In this document: one piece after another, positions 8,093-14,271 of the stretch
How positions within the stretch are numbered: the stretch's first letter is position 1
Layout of the letters: every line of letters begins with the position of its first letter
From: Rhodobium gokarnense
Lineage (GTDB): Bacteria > Pseudomonadota > Alphaproteobacteria > Rhizobiales > Rhodobiaceae
Assembly: GCF_025961475.1 (NCBI RefSeq)
Contig: NZ_JAOQNS010000014.1
Location: 1 to 64,000 of the forward strand
DNA length: 64,000 nucleotides
Direction: 5' to 3'
Made by a program: the position numbers and the translations under genes
The notes under the pieces: generated by a model
What the model saw: only the letters and a program-made list of their open reading frames with translations
Database searches by the model: none
What the model was told of the DNA's origin: nothing

Positions 8093-9682
8093 TTAGCTCC
8101 GTTTTTCAGGTGGGGAATAAAGATTCGCCGGCACTCTCGCGTGCCAGGCATGCGCGTGGTGTAGATCAGGCTTCGCCAGCTCGCGCTTGTTGACGGCCTC
8201 CATCATCTCCCCGTTCCTCGGGCAGAAGAATTTCAGGTAGAGCTCGCTTTCCGGAAGTCCTGGCAACCAAACTTCCAAGAGATCGCCGCGTTGCGGATCT
8301 TCGTGGCTGTCGATGACACGGTGCTTAAGATTGTCGAGCATCTTCGGCCATCCGATGATGGCAGCGCCTGCGGCTCGTTGCTCGACGTTCTCGGCACGCA
8401 GAACTTCGGCTGGTTCGAGCGTTGCCTTGTTTTCAATCCAATGCGCCGGCACGCGCGTTCCATGCCAGTGGTAGAGACACCATCCGTCGCGCCAACGGTG
8501 GGATGGTCCATCCTCGCAATGAGGCAAGTTACCGTCGTCAAGTTTGAGGACTTCCGGGAAATCCGAGACGATGCAGAATTTCTCGTGCATCACGCGGAAC
8601 CCGCCGTGGATGGCCGCGCGTTCCCAAGCGTCGTATGCCGCATGAGGCGCCAATCTCAGCCCAAGGATGTCGCGCGCAGCCGTAAGATAACAATCGTAGC
8701 TGCCCCACATGTTGCCGCCTTGATAAACCCTCCACCACAGTCGAGCGCATTGGACGCCCAAGGGGCCCGCGAGATCAAAACACGCGCGCGCCGCTGCGGT
8801 TTCGGCGGCGCCCGTGGCGGCGTACGTGGCGGCGTCCGTGGCGGCGTCCGTGGCGGCGCGCGTGGCGGCGCGCGTGGCGGCGCCCGTGGCGGCGTACGTG
8901 GCGGCGCCCGTGGCGGCGTCCGTGGCGGCGTCCGTGGCGGCGTCCGTGGCGGCGTCCGTGGCGGCGTACGTGGCGGCGCGCGTGGCGGCGTCCGTGGCGG
9001 CGTCCGTGGCGGCGTGCGTGGCGGCGTGCGTGGCGGCGTCCGTGGCGGCGTCCGTGGCGGCGTGCGTGGCGGCGTGCGTGGCGGCGTGCGTGGCGGCGTC
9101 CGTGGCGGCGCGCGTGGCGGCGCGCGTGGCGGCGTCCGTGGCGGCGTCCGTGGCGGCGTCCGTGGCGGCGCGCGTGGCGGCGCGCGTGGCGGCGCGCGTG
9201 GCGGCGTGCGTGGCGGCGTGCGTGGCGGCGTGCGTGGCGGCGTCCGTGGCGGCGTGCGTGGCGGCGTCCGTGGCGGCGTCCGTGGCGGCGTCCGTGGCGG
9301 CGTACGTGGCGGCGTGCGTGGCGGCGTGCGTGGCGGCGTCCGTGGCGGCGTGCGTGGCGGCGTACGTGGCGGCGTACGTGGCGGCGCGCGTGGCGGCGTC
9401 CGTGGCGGCGTGCGTGGCGGCGTACGTGTACCAGATTGCGGCCGATGCACCATACGAGAAGGCCATCACCATTGGGGATGGAACAATAACTACGCGCGGT
9501 GCGGGACGTCCGGCCGCAGCATATAGATCGACAATCGCGCGCCGGATCTTTGTTGGCTCGATTGGCTTGGTGCGCAGAACTCTGCGGATCCACATTTCTG
9601 TGTGGATATCCATTGCCGCTTTTTCTTCGCACGTAATCCCGCCTTCGGCGCAATTTGGCTTCCGGATAATGTTCGAGTCCAT
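8093..9682 (-). CDS. DUF6745-type protein with about 52 AAT-X tetrapeptide repeats
   Basis: A 529-residue protein in three parts. The N-terminal 80 residues form a mixed domain. A repeat tract of about 52 units of Ala-Ala-Thr-X follows, where X is Asp, His, Tyr, Arg or Gly. The C-terminal part resembles DUF6745 proteins, including [19 protein letters not shown] and [18 protein letters not shown]. The repeat tract is encoded by a 12-base unit in which ten bases are essentially invariant and only two vary. All six frames are open through the tract because 12 is a multiple of three, but only this frame continues into real domains at both ends. The function is unknown; a four-residue period with alternating charged and aromatic residues suggests a solenoid or rod-like surface. 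Confidence 0.75.
   Translation of the reverse strand: MDSNIIRKPNCAEGGITCEEKAAMDIHTEMWIRRVLRTKPIEPTKIRRAIVDLYAAAGRPAPRVVIVPSPMVMAFSYGASAAIWYTYAATHAATDAATRAATYAATYAATHAATDAATHAATHAATYAATDAATDAATDAATHAATDAATHAATHAATHAATRAATRAATRAATDAATDAATDAATRAATRAATDAATHAATHAATHAATDAATDAATHAATHAATDAATDAATRAATYAATDAATDAATDAATDAATGAATYAATGAATRAATRAATDAATDAATYAATGAAETAAARACFDLAGPLGVQCARLWWRVYQGGNMWGSYDCYLTAARDILGLRLAPHAAYDAWERAAIHGGFRVMHEKFCIVSDFPEVLKLDDGNLPHCEDGPSHRWRDGWCLYHWHGTRVPAHWIENKATLEPAEVLRAENVEQRAAGAAIIGWPKMLDNLKHRVIDSHEDPQRGDLLEVWLPGLPESELYLKFFCPRNGEMMEAVNKRELAKPDLHHAHAWHARVPANLYSPPEKRS
8804..9428. repeat. 12-bp tandem repeat array, about 52 copies
   Basis: The plus-strand unit is CGTGGCGGCGNN, where NN is TC, TG, CG, TA or CC. 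The other ten positions are constant through more than 600 bases. The array lies wholly within the DUF6745-type gene and encodes its Ala-Ala-Thr-X tract. Synonymous positions do not drift, which indicates recent expansion or gene conversion. Confidence 0.95.
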
Positions 9683-10284
9683 CAGACGCGTTCCTTCGTT
9701 GGGAAGATGATGTCACCGCGCTGGTAGGGGCGAGTCCAATCGCCGGCGGCACTCACGCGGACCCACTTCTCGCCGTCCCAAACGAACGGAAGGTGCCCTT
9801 CGACGAACCGGATGGCGAAGTCGCGATTTTCTTCGGCGGCGTCGATCTGGTCGGCGACAAGGCGGGCGATGGCTTTCGTTGCATCGAAAGCCTGTCCAGA
9901 TCCGATATCGGCAAAAATTACTCTGGATACAGGGCCGTAGCAGCCGCCCTGGAGGATGCGGTCGACACACTTCTGCTCGGTGTCGAGGATCCGGTCGACG
10001 GCAAGTGCCTCATCGATGATCGGAGAGCCTTCTAAATCCTGGATAAAAGCGAAAAACGGTCGAAGTCCTGCGGCCTTGGCATCCGGTGTTTCTTCGGCCT
10101 TGCATCGTGCCTCGGGGCTTTGATCCTGCGACAGGCGTCGGTGGTGGCTGGCAAGGTCGTCGCACAAGCGGTTGGTCTTGGCTGTTTCCTCGGCAATGGC
10201 CGCGCAGAGTCGATACCGAACGCCCTCGATGATGCGGTCGCAATGCGTGCCGGCCGTTCTTCGTGTGCGAGTTGTCATCTGCAT
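9682..10284 (-). CDS. Hypothetical protein, first gene of left early operon
   Basis: A 200-residue protein and the first gene after the leftward promoter. It starts at ATG 10284 behind GGAGTG; a second ATG lies two codons in. The N-terminal half is helical with scattered Cys (RIIEGVRYRLCAAIAEETAK). The C-terminal half has a beta-rich segment (LPFVWDGEKWVRVSAAGDWT). The gene's stop shares a base with the next start. No known family was recognised. Confidence 0.65.
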   Translation of the reverse strand: MQMTTRTRRTAGTHCDRIIEGVRYRLCAAIAEETAKTNRLCDDLASHHRRLSQDQSPEARCKAEETPDAKAAGLRPFFAFIQDLEGSPIIDEALAVDRILDTEQKCVDRILQGGCYGPVSRVIFADIGSGQAFDATKAIARLVADQIDAAEENRDFAIRFVEGHLPFVWDGEKWVRVSAAGDWTRPYQRGDIIFPTKERV

Positions 10285-10299
10285 GGCTCACTCCGTTGA

Positions 10300-10312
10300 A
10301 TACCCAATGTAT
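10300..10312. promoter_or_regulatory. Operator ATAC-N5-GTAT (left, site 1)
   Basis: The perfect site ATAC-CCAAT-GTAT covers the -10 element of the leftward early promoter. It has the same half-sites and the same 5-base spacer as three other sites flanking the repressor gene. It is probably bound by the CI-type and/or Cro-like protein. Confidence 0.75.
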
Positions 10313-10336
10313 TGCTCATTGCCGAGCGTATGTCAA
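10308..10336 (-). promoter_or_regulatory. Leftward early promoter (PL-like)
   Basis: On the minus strand a consensus TTGACA (plus 10331-10336) lies 17 bases from AATACA (plus 10308-10313). The first gene of the left operon starts about 25 bases downstream. Both boxes overlap ATAC-N5-GTAT operators. The rightward promoter has the same architecture. Confidence 0.7.
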
Positions 10337-10348
10337 TACGAAGGGTAT
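10336..10348. promoter_or_regulatory. Operator ATAC-N5-GTAT (left, site 2)
   Basis: The perfect site ATAC-GAAGG-GTAT touches the -35 box of the leftward promoter. Centre-to-centre distance to site 1 is 36 bp, nearly the 35 bp seen between the two right-hand sites. Confidence 0.75.
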
Positions 10349-10393
10349 GATTTTTTTAGTGGGCTGTGAAGATGTTTCTCGCGCGCGTTCACA

Positions 10394-10438
10394 CTGAGAA
10401 GGAGGGGTAGGGGCTATAGGCCCCTACCCCCCTCTCAG
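10394..10438. terminator. Strong GC hairpin downstream of the repressor gene
   Basis: A perfect 11-bp stem (10404-10414 with 10420-10430, loop TATAG) is extended by outer pairing CTGAG/CTCAG. It lies between the repressor gene end and the leftward promoter, so it could terminate repressor transcription. No T-run follows on either strand, so the terminator role is uncertain. The G-rich arm could also fold as a quadruplex. Confidence 0.45.
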
Positions 10439-10527
10439 AGTTTAGTTATACGTCCTTGTCTCTGAGCCGCGCGCAATACTATTTTTCTGAGCCGAGCGCG
10501 TAGCAAGACGCGGGCCAACTCAGATCT

Positions 10528-10610
10528 TGTGACATCTGTGACAATTGTTCGAAAAAGGCCAAAAAAAACAATGACTCGGTGATGTCACACCGCATGTCAC
10601 ATATGTCACA
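10528..10610. repeat. Inverted TGTCACA arrays around an A/T-rich centre
   Basis: Two TGTGACA copies (10528-10534 and 10537-10543, 9 bp apart) face three TGTCACA copies (10583-10589, 10595-10601, 10604-10610; steps of 12 and 9 bp). Between them is an A-rich segment bounded by ATTGTT (10544-10549) and AACAAT (10567-10572). The same heptamer with the same 9 and 12 bp steps recurs at 20183-20219. Candidate iterons of a replication origin, or an array for a dedicated DNA-binding protein. The stretch 10285-10612 otherwise holds only promoter, operators and hairpin, plus a near-repeat of TCTGAGCCG at 10461 and 10486. Confidence 0.75.
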
Positions 10611-10612
10611 AC

Positions 10613-11338
10613 TCAAAAAACGGCGGGCTGCACGAAGGTGATCACCAGCGCGGCGATTTGCACTTCGACCTCGTCGTTGGGCGAGGCATTGATGGGCCCG
10701 ATGTCGATCGGCTTGTGGCGCGGGTTAGACGACCGCGGCGCCAGCATGATCCGTCCGTTTCTGATCGAAATCTCTTTCAGGGTCCGCTCGCGAAAGCTGC
10801 CGCCGTTTCGGAATTGTTCCACGACCACCGGCAGACCGGACCTTGGCGACATTCCGGTTTTCGCCCAAGGCACGGCAACGACATAGCCGCCATCGCGAAC
10901 AAATTCGTCGAAGGAGTCGCCGACAACCTGATAGGCGACATAGTCGGCCCGATCGAATCTTGGGTCCGGGACGACGGGGATCGTCCCGAGAATGTCGTCC
11001 TGGATGTCATCGACATGGATCCACGACGTGGCCTCGGCTTTCCCGACGATGGGCGCCAAAATCACGCCCTTTCCTGAGTAGGGTGCGCCGGCCGTGTCGA
11101 GAGGCGCCGGCGGTTCCGCCTCATCGCCGCGCTTCGGCCCTTCGCCTGTCAGGAGCCACTTCAGGCTGATTCGGAAAAACCGGGCATATCGAATCGCGGC
11201 GTCGGCGGTCATGCCCCGGGTGCCGTTTTCGTGCGACACATAGGTCACCTCACGCACGCCCATTGCCTTCGCGGCTTCCGACGCATGCGCATACCCGGCC
11301 TCTACGCGCGCTGCCCTCAATCGTTGCCATCTGCTCAT
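10613..11338 (-). CDS. CI/LexA-type prophage repressor (XRE HTH plus S24 domain)
   Basis: A 241-residue repressor. Residues about 1-65 form a Cro/CI helix-turn-helix ending WLLTGEGPKRG. An Ala-Gly pair at residues 83-84 is a plausible self-cleavage site. The S24 domain has the catalytic Ser at 142 (VVGDSFDEFVRDGG) and a candidate Lys at 188 (RTLKEI), 46 residues apart, similar to lambda CI. It should keep the lysogenic state and be inactivated by RecA filament-stimulated self-cleavage. It is divergent from the Cro-like gene, with two operators between them. The Met after GDS found in many relatives is Phe here. Confidence 0.88.
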   Translation of the reverse strand: MSRWQRLRAARVEAGYAHASEAAKAMGVREVTYVSHENGTRGMTADAAIRYARFFRISLKWLLTGEGPKRGDEAEPPAPLDTAGAPYSGKGVILAPIVGKAEATSWIHVDDIQDDILGTIPVVPDPRFDRADYVAYQVVGDSFDEFVRDGGYVVAVPWAKTGMSPRSGLPVVVEQFRNGGSFRERTLKEISIRNGRIMLAPRSSNPRHKPIDIGPINASPNDEVEVQIAALVITFVQPAVF

Positions 11339-11362
11339 AGGCCACCCATCGCAAATACGCGG

Positions 11363-11375
11363 ATACTTCGGGTAT
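11363..11375. promoter_or_regulatory. Operator ATAC-N5-GTAT (right, site 1)
   Basis: The perfect site ATAC-TTCGG-GTAT lies between the divergent repressor and Cro-like genes and touches the -35 box of the rightward promoter. Confidence 0.78.
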
Positions 11376-11402
11376 TGACGAGAGGCGATCGAATGGAATA
11401 CA
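11375..11402 (+). promoter_or_regulatory. Rightward early promoter (PR-like)
   Basis: TTGACG (11375-11380) lies 16 bases from AATACA (11397-11402), mirroring the leftward promoter. It drives the Cro-like gene at 11437 and the right early operon. Both boxes are overlapped by operators. Confidence 0.7.
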
Positions 11403-11410
11403 AAAGGTAT
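11398..11410. promoter_or_regulatory. Operator ATAC-N5-GTAT (right, site 2)
   Basis: The perfect site ATAC-AAAAG-GTAT overlaps the -10 box of the rightward promoter, 35 bp centre to centre from site 1. Confidence 0.78.
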
Positions 11411-11436
11411 GATGAATCACATTGAGGTCGTGATCG

Positions 11437-11664
11437 ATGGATGGTGCGGGGATTCGAGAGCTCCGGGAGAGCTTCGGGATGTCTCAGGCGCAGTTTGCAA
11501 AACTGCTGGGTGTTCGGCAGCCGACCGTCTGCCGGCTCGAAAGAGGGCAGACGGTGGCGGGGGCGATGTTGACGCTTTTGGAAAGTCTGAAGGCCGGACA
11601 CATCACACCTGAAATGCTGAAAGACAAGCAAAAGACTACCGAGAAGGAGGGCTCAGATGCGTGA
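11437..11664 (+). CDS. Cro-like XRE regulator
   Basis: A 75-residue single-domain helix-turn-helix protein (MSQAQFAKLLGVRQPTVCRL). It is the first gene of the right early operon and divergent from the CI-type repressor, the standard place for Cro. It probably competes for the ATAC-N5-GTAT operators. The stop overlaps the next gene start by 8 bases. Confidence 0.85.
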   Translation: MDGAGIRELRESFGMSQAQFAKLLGVRQPTVCRLERGQTVAGAMLTLLESLKAGHITPEMLKDKQKTTEKEGSDA

Positions 11665-11983
11665 ATTCCTTGCCCCGCACCGTGGAAAAATCGAACGCGA
11701 TCTGCGGGACAAGGAACAGGCGCGAGCGGAGATCCGGGATCTCGCCAATCAGGCAGTCGCTCTCGAGCGCATCAAGACCGGGACGAAAGAGGCGGCGATC
11801 GGCAACCTCAGCGCCAGGCACGATCTCGGATCGTGGCTGTTGCGGCTTTGCCGCGGGGATCCGGTTCGGGTCGAAGTCCACTATGTCGTCCGGCTGGTCG
11901 ATGCGCTCGCCGGCGCGCTCAAGGAACACGACATGCGGCTCGCGCTGGCGCGCGAACGTCTCCATGCCATAGGTGCGGCATGA
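11657..11983 (+). CDS. Hypothetical early protein, 108 residues
   Basis: A helical, Arg/Glu-rich protein starting MREFLAPHRGKIERDLRDKE, preceded by GGAGG. It sits between the Cro-like gene and a tiny membrane-protein gene, overlapping both. No family was recognised. It has no membrane segment and no nuclease motif. Confidence 0.6.
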   Translation: MREFLAPHRGKIERDLRDKEQARAEIRDLANQAVALERIKTGTKEAAIGNLSARHDLGSWLLRLCRGDPVRVEVHYVVRLVDALAGALKEHDMRLALARERLHAIGAA

Positions 11984-12102
11984 CCCAGGATTGCCTCGGC
12001 GCGATCTTCTGCGCGTTTTTCGCAGGCGCCTTCGCTTCGGCTCTGCTGTGCCGGGTCGCGGCGATGCGGCGCCATTCCCGTGATGTCCGGTTCGGGGGCT
12101 GA
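11980..12102 (+). CDS. Tiny membrane protein, 40 residues
   Basis: Starts in an ATGA overlap with the preceding gene. The hydrophobic segment LGAIFCAFFAGAFASALLC is followed by a basic tail (RRHSRD), giving a predicted inner-membrane protein with the tail in the cytoplasm. The role is unknown. Many phages carry such tiny early membrane proteins that affect host exclusion or division. Confidence 0.5.
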   Translation: MTQDCLGAIFCAFFAGAFASALLCRVAAMRRHSRDVRFGG

Positions 12103-12108
12103 TCCGTG

Positions 12109-12717
12109 ATGCAGCCCATTTCCGCTCAAGGTCCTGGCGAAGGTCGGTCTTGGCCGTTCGGGGCGCTGCAGATGTTCGGCTACGACCTGATCATGGCCGA
12201 CCCGAATTGGCGCTTTGAGACATGGTCGGAAAAGGGCCGGACCAGCAAGGGTCCGGATCGCCACTACACGACGATGACTGTCGGCGAGATCAAGCGAAGC
12301 TTTCCCGTAGGGCACCTGGCGGCGAAGGACGCCGTGCTCTGGCTTTGGGCCACCCATCCAATGATCGATCAGCAGATCGAGGTCGGCCGCTTCTGGGGCT
12401 TCCAGTTCGTGACATCGGGCGTCTGGGTCAAGCGGACCAAGCACGGGAAGCTGGGGTTCGGCCCAGGCTATCGGTTGCGCAGCGCGTCGGAGCCGTTCCT
12501 GATTTTCATCAACGGGACGCCTGCAACATGCCCGGTCGTGCGGACCGTCGTCGAAGGACCGCTGCGCGAACATTCCAGGAAACCGGATGAGGCATATCGG
12601 GAAGCGGAGCGGCTACTGCCGGGAGCGCGGCGTGCGGATCTGTTTTCGCGGGAGACCCGGCCCGGTTGGGACAGTTGGGGCGACGAAGCCGGAAAGTTCA
12701 ATGAGGGGCGGCATTGA
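12109..12717 (+). CDS. MT-A70-family DNA adenine methyltransferase
   Basis: A 202-residue MT-A70-type protein. The catalytic motif IV is DPNW (residues 31-34) rather than the usual DPPW, followed by the conserved block HYTTMTVGEIKRS and VLWLWATHPM. It is expected to methylate the N6 of adenine in phage DNA using S-adenosylmethionine, for protection against restriction or to alter host methylation signals. A GTG one codon before the chosen ATG is an alternative start. It shares the early operon with a C5-cytosine methyltransferase. Confidence 0.82.
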   Translation: MQPISAQGPGEGRSWPFGALQMFGYDLIMADPNWRFETWSEKGRTSKGPDRHYTTMTVGEIKRSFPVGHLAAKDAVLWLWATHPMIDQQIEVGRFWGFQFVTSGVWVKRTKHGKLGFGPGYRLRSASEPFLIFINGTPATCPVVRTVVEGPLREHSRKPDEAYREAERLLPGARRADLFSRETRPGWDSWGDEAGKFNEGRH

Positions 12718-12742
12718 CCGCCGTTGCAAAAGGAGACCGCCG

Positions 12743-13399
12743 ATGACTGGCGAAGGCGACAACATCAAGGGCATGGTGATCTTCCACCATGGGCGAATCA
12801 AGCGCGCGACGGCAGAAAAGGACTCGGCCGTCGGGTCGTTGCGCAACGCCAAAAAGCAGGCGATCACCGACGAAATTGACGTCGAGGCGCTGGAGTTTTG
12901 CGCCAAGCTGCAGAAGGCGAAGAAGCCGCACGAGGTGGTGCAGCACCTGAAAAACAAGATCCTCTACGCCGGCTATCTGGGCCTCGACCTGCCGCGCCAT
13001 TTTGACCTTTTCGATGAGCCGAAGGAAGATCGCACGCCGATCGAGGACAAGGCCCATGAGGACGGGTTGCGGGCGGGTCTGCAGGATGATGTCCCGGAGG
13101 CCAACCCCCACGACCCGACGTCCGCCACCGGTCAGTCCTGGCTGCGTGGCTTTCATGCCGGTACCGCCCAGCGCAAACAGATCCTCGAGATGCAGGCCGA
13201 GGTCATCAAGGGCGAAGGCGATGAAGGGGACGATGAGGAGACCGTCGACGATTCCCTTGATGAGGCCATCGATGGGACCGAGGACGACGACGATGGGCCG
13301 ACCGACGTCGGCGAGGTTACCCGGTCCGAGCTCGAGGAGAGGATCGACGGTCCAACGATCGTCGATATGAACGCGCGCAGGAAAAACGCGGCGGAGTAG
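12743..13399 (+). CDS. Early protein with RMF-like repeats and acidic tail
   Basis: A 218-residue protein starting at ATG 12743 behind AAAGGAGA. The N-terminal 100 residues are helical. Residues about 110-150 (AHEDGLRAGLQDDVPEANPH, then GQSWLRGFHAGTAQ) match the pattern of ribosome modulation factor-like domains, which are common in alphaproteobacterial phages. The C-terminal 60 residues are strongly acidic. The function is not known; the RMF-like assignment is by pattern. Confidence 0.6.
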   Translation: MTGEGDNIKGMVIFHHGRIKRATAEKDSAVGSLRNAKKQAITDEIDVEALEFCAKLQKAKKPHEVVQHLKNKILYAGYLGLDLPRHFDLFDEPKEDRTPIEDKAHEDGLRAGLQDDVPEANPHDPTSATGQSWLRGFHAGTAQRKQILEMQAEVIKGEGDEGDDEETVDDSLDEAIDGTEDDDDGPTDVGEVTRSELEERIDGPTIVDMNARRKNAAE

Positions 13400-13436
13400 C
13401 CGCACGCATCAACCAGCGAGTTGAAGGGCGCGGTCG

Positions 13437-14216
13437 ATGATCCTCATCGGCATGGACATCGCGACGGTTACTGGCGTCGCCCTGCGTGACGACGACGGGC
13501 AGATCAAGGCCTGGTCCTTCCGCGTCGATGGCGACGGGCCGGGGGATGTCTTCAAGGCATTCGAGGACAAGGTCTACCGGATCCTGAAGAAGCACCGGCC
13601 GGTACGGATCGCGATCGAGGCGCCGCTGCGTTCGGACATCAGCCGGGAGACGACGGAGGAATACTTCGTCGACAATGTTCGCCATGTCCGCAAGGTCCGG
13701 AGCCCGATCACCAACATCAACACGCTGCGAAAACTCTACGGCTTCACGGCGATCGTCTACGCCTGCGCCTGTCGCTGCAGCATTCCGGTTGAAGAGGTCA
13801 AGGAGAACCAGTGGCGATCGGCCTTCGGGGTCAAGATCGGCAAGGGCGTGCCGTCCTCCGGTCGGCGCAAGGCCTGGAAGCAGGCAGCGATTGATCGATG
13901 CCGGCTGGTCGGCGTTCGGGCCCTGGATTCCGACGCTGCAGAAGCGGTCGGCGTGCTCTGGTGGCTTCAGGGCCAAATGGTTGGGCCGCGCGGCGCGCGG
14001 GTGCGGGCGGAAAGCCTGTTCAGTTTCGAGGGATCCGATGGCCGGCGAAAAGATCAGGCTTCAGGAGATGATCGACGCCTGCCTGGAAAGGGCCGGGCAC
14101 CTGCGCGGCGTTCAGGCGGCGCTTCAGAAGATGGGGGCGATCAGGGAGCCCTCGACCTATGCGATGCGCCAGGCGGAGGTCTTCGACGCCATCGTCAAGG
14201 CGCTGCGCATGATTGA
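13437..14216 (+). CDS. RuvC-fold nuclease, probable Holliday-junction resolvase
   Basis: The first 200 residues form an RNase H/RuvC fold: MILIGMDIATVTG supplies the first catalytic Asp, IAIEAPL the Glu, and DSDAAEAVGVLWW the C-terminal Asp. This fits a resolvase acting on branched replication or recombination intermediates. The last 58 residues overlap the next gene by 179 bases and read as Arg/Gly-rich out-of-frame sequence, so the native stop may have been lost by a frameshift near 14.03 kb. The domain itself appears intact. Confidence 0.75.
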   Translation: MILIGMDIATVTGVALRDDDGQIKAWSFRVDGDGPGDVFKAFEDKVYRILKKHRPVRIAIEAPLRSDISRETTEEYFVDNVRHVRKVRSPITNINTLRKLYGFTAIVYACACRCSIPVEEVKENQWRSAFGVKIGKGVPSSGRRKAWKQAAIDRCRLVGVRALDSDAAEAVGVLWWLQGQMVGPRGARVRAESLFSFEGSDGRRKDQASGDDRRLPGKGRAPARRSGGASEDGGDQGALDLCDAPGGGLRRHRQGAAHD

Positions 14217-14271
14217 AGTCGATCCGGATGGCTTCGTCGCCTGGCATCGCAACAGACTGAAAAAGAAATGA
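14038..14271 (+). CDS. Small early protein, 77 residues
   Basis: Starts MAGEKIRLQEMIDACLERAG at ATG 14038, inside the 3' end of the RuvC-like ORF in a different frame. The helical, well-formed sequence and the ATGA junction with the methyltransferase start support it as a real gene over the overlapping tail. No known domain was recognised. Confidence 0.65.
   Translation: MAGEKIRLQEMIDACLERAGHLRGVQAALQKMGAIREPSTYAMRQAEVFDAIVKALRMIEVDPDGFVAWHRNRLKKK

Noticed and set aside
8804-9428. CRISPR-like array
   Set aside because: The units are 12 bp with no spacers and lie within a coding frame; no cas genes are nearby.
8291-9710. Long reading frames of Gly-Gly-Val-Arg, Thr-Pro-Pro-Arg, Arg-Arg-His or Ala-Ser-Val-Ala repeats on both strands
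   Set aside because: A 12-bp repeat keeps every frame open. Only the minus-strand Ala-Ala-Thr-X frame continues into non-repetitive domains at both ends.
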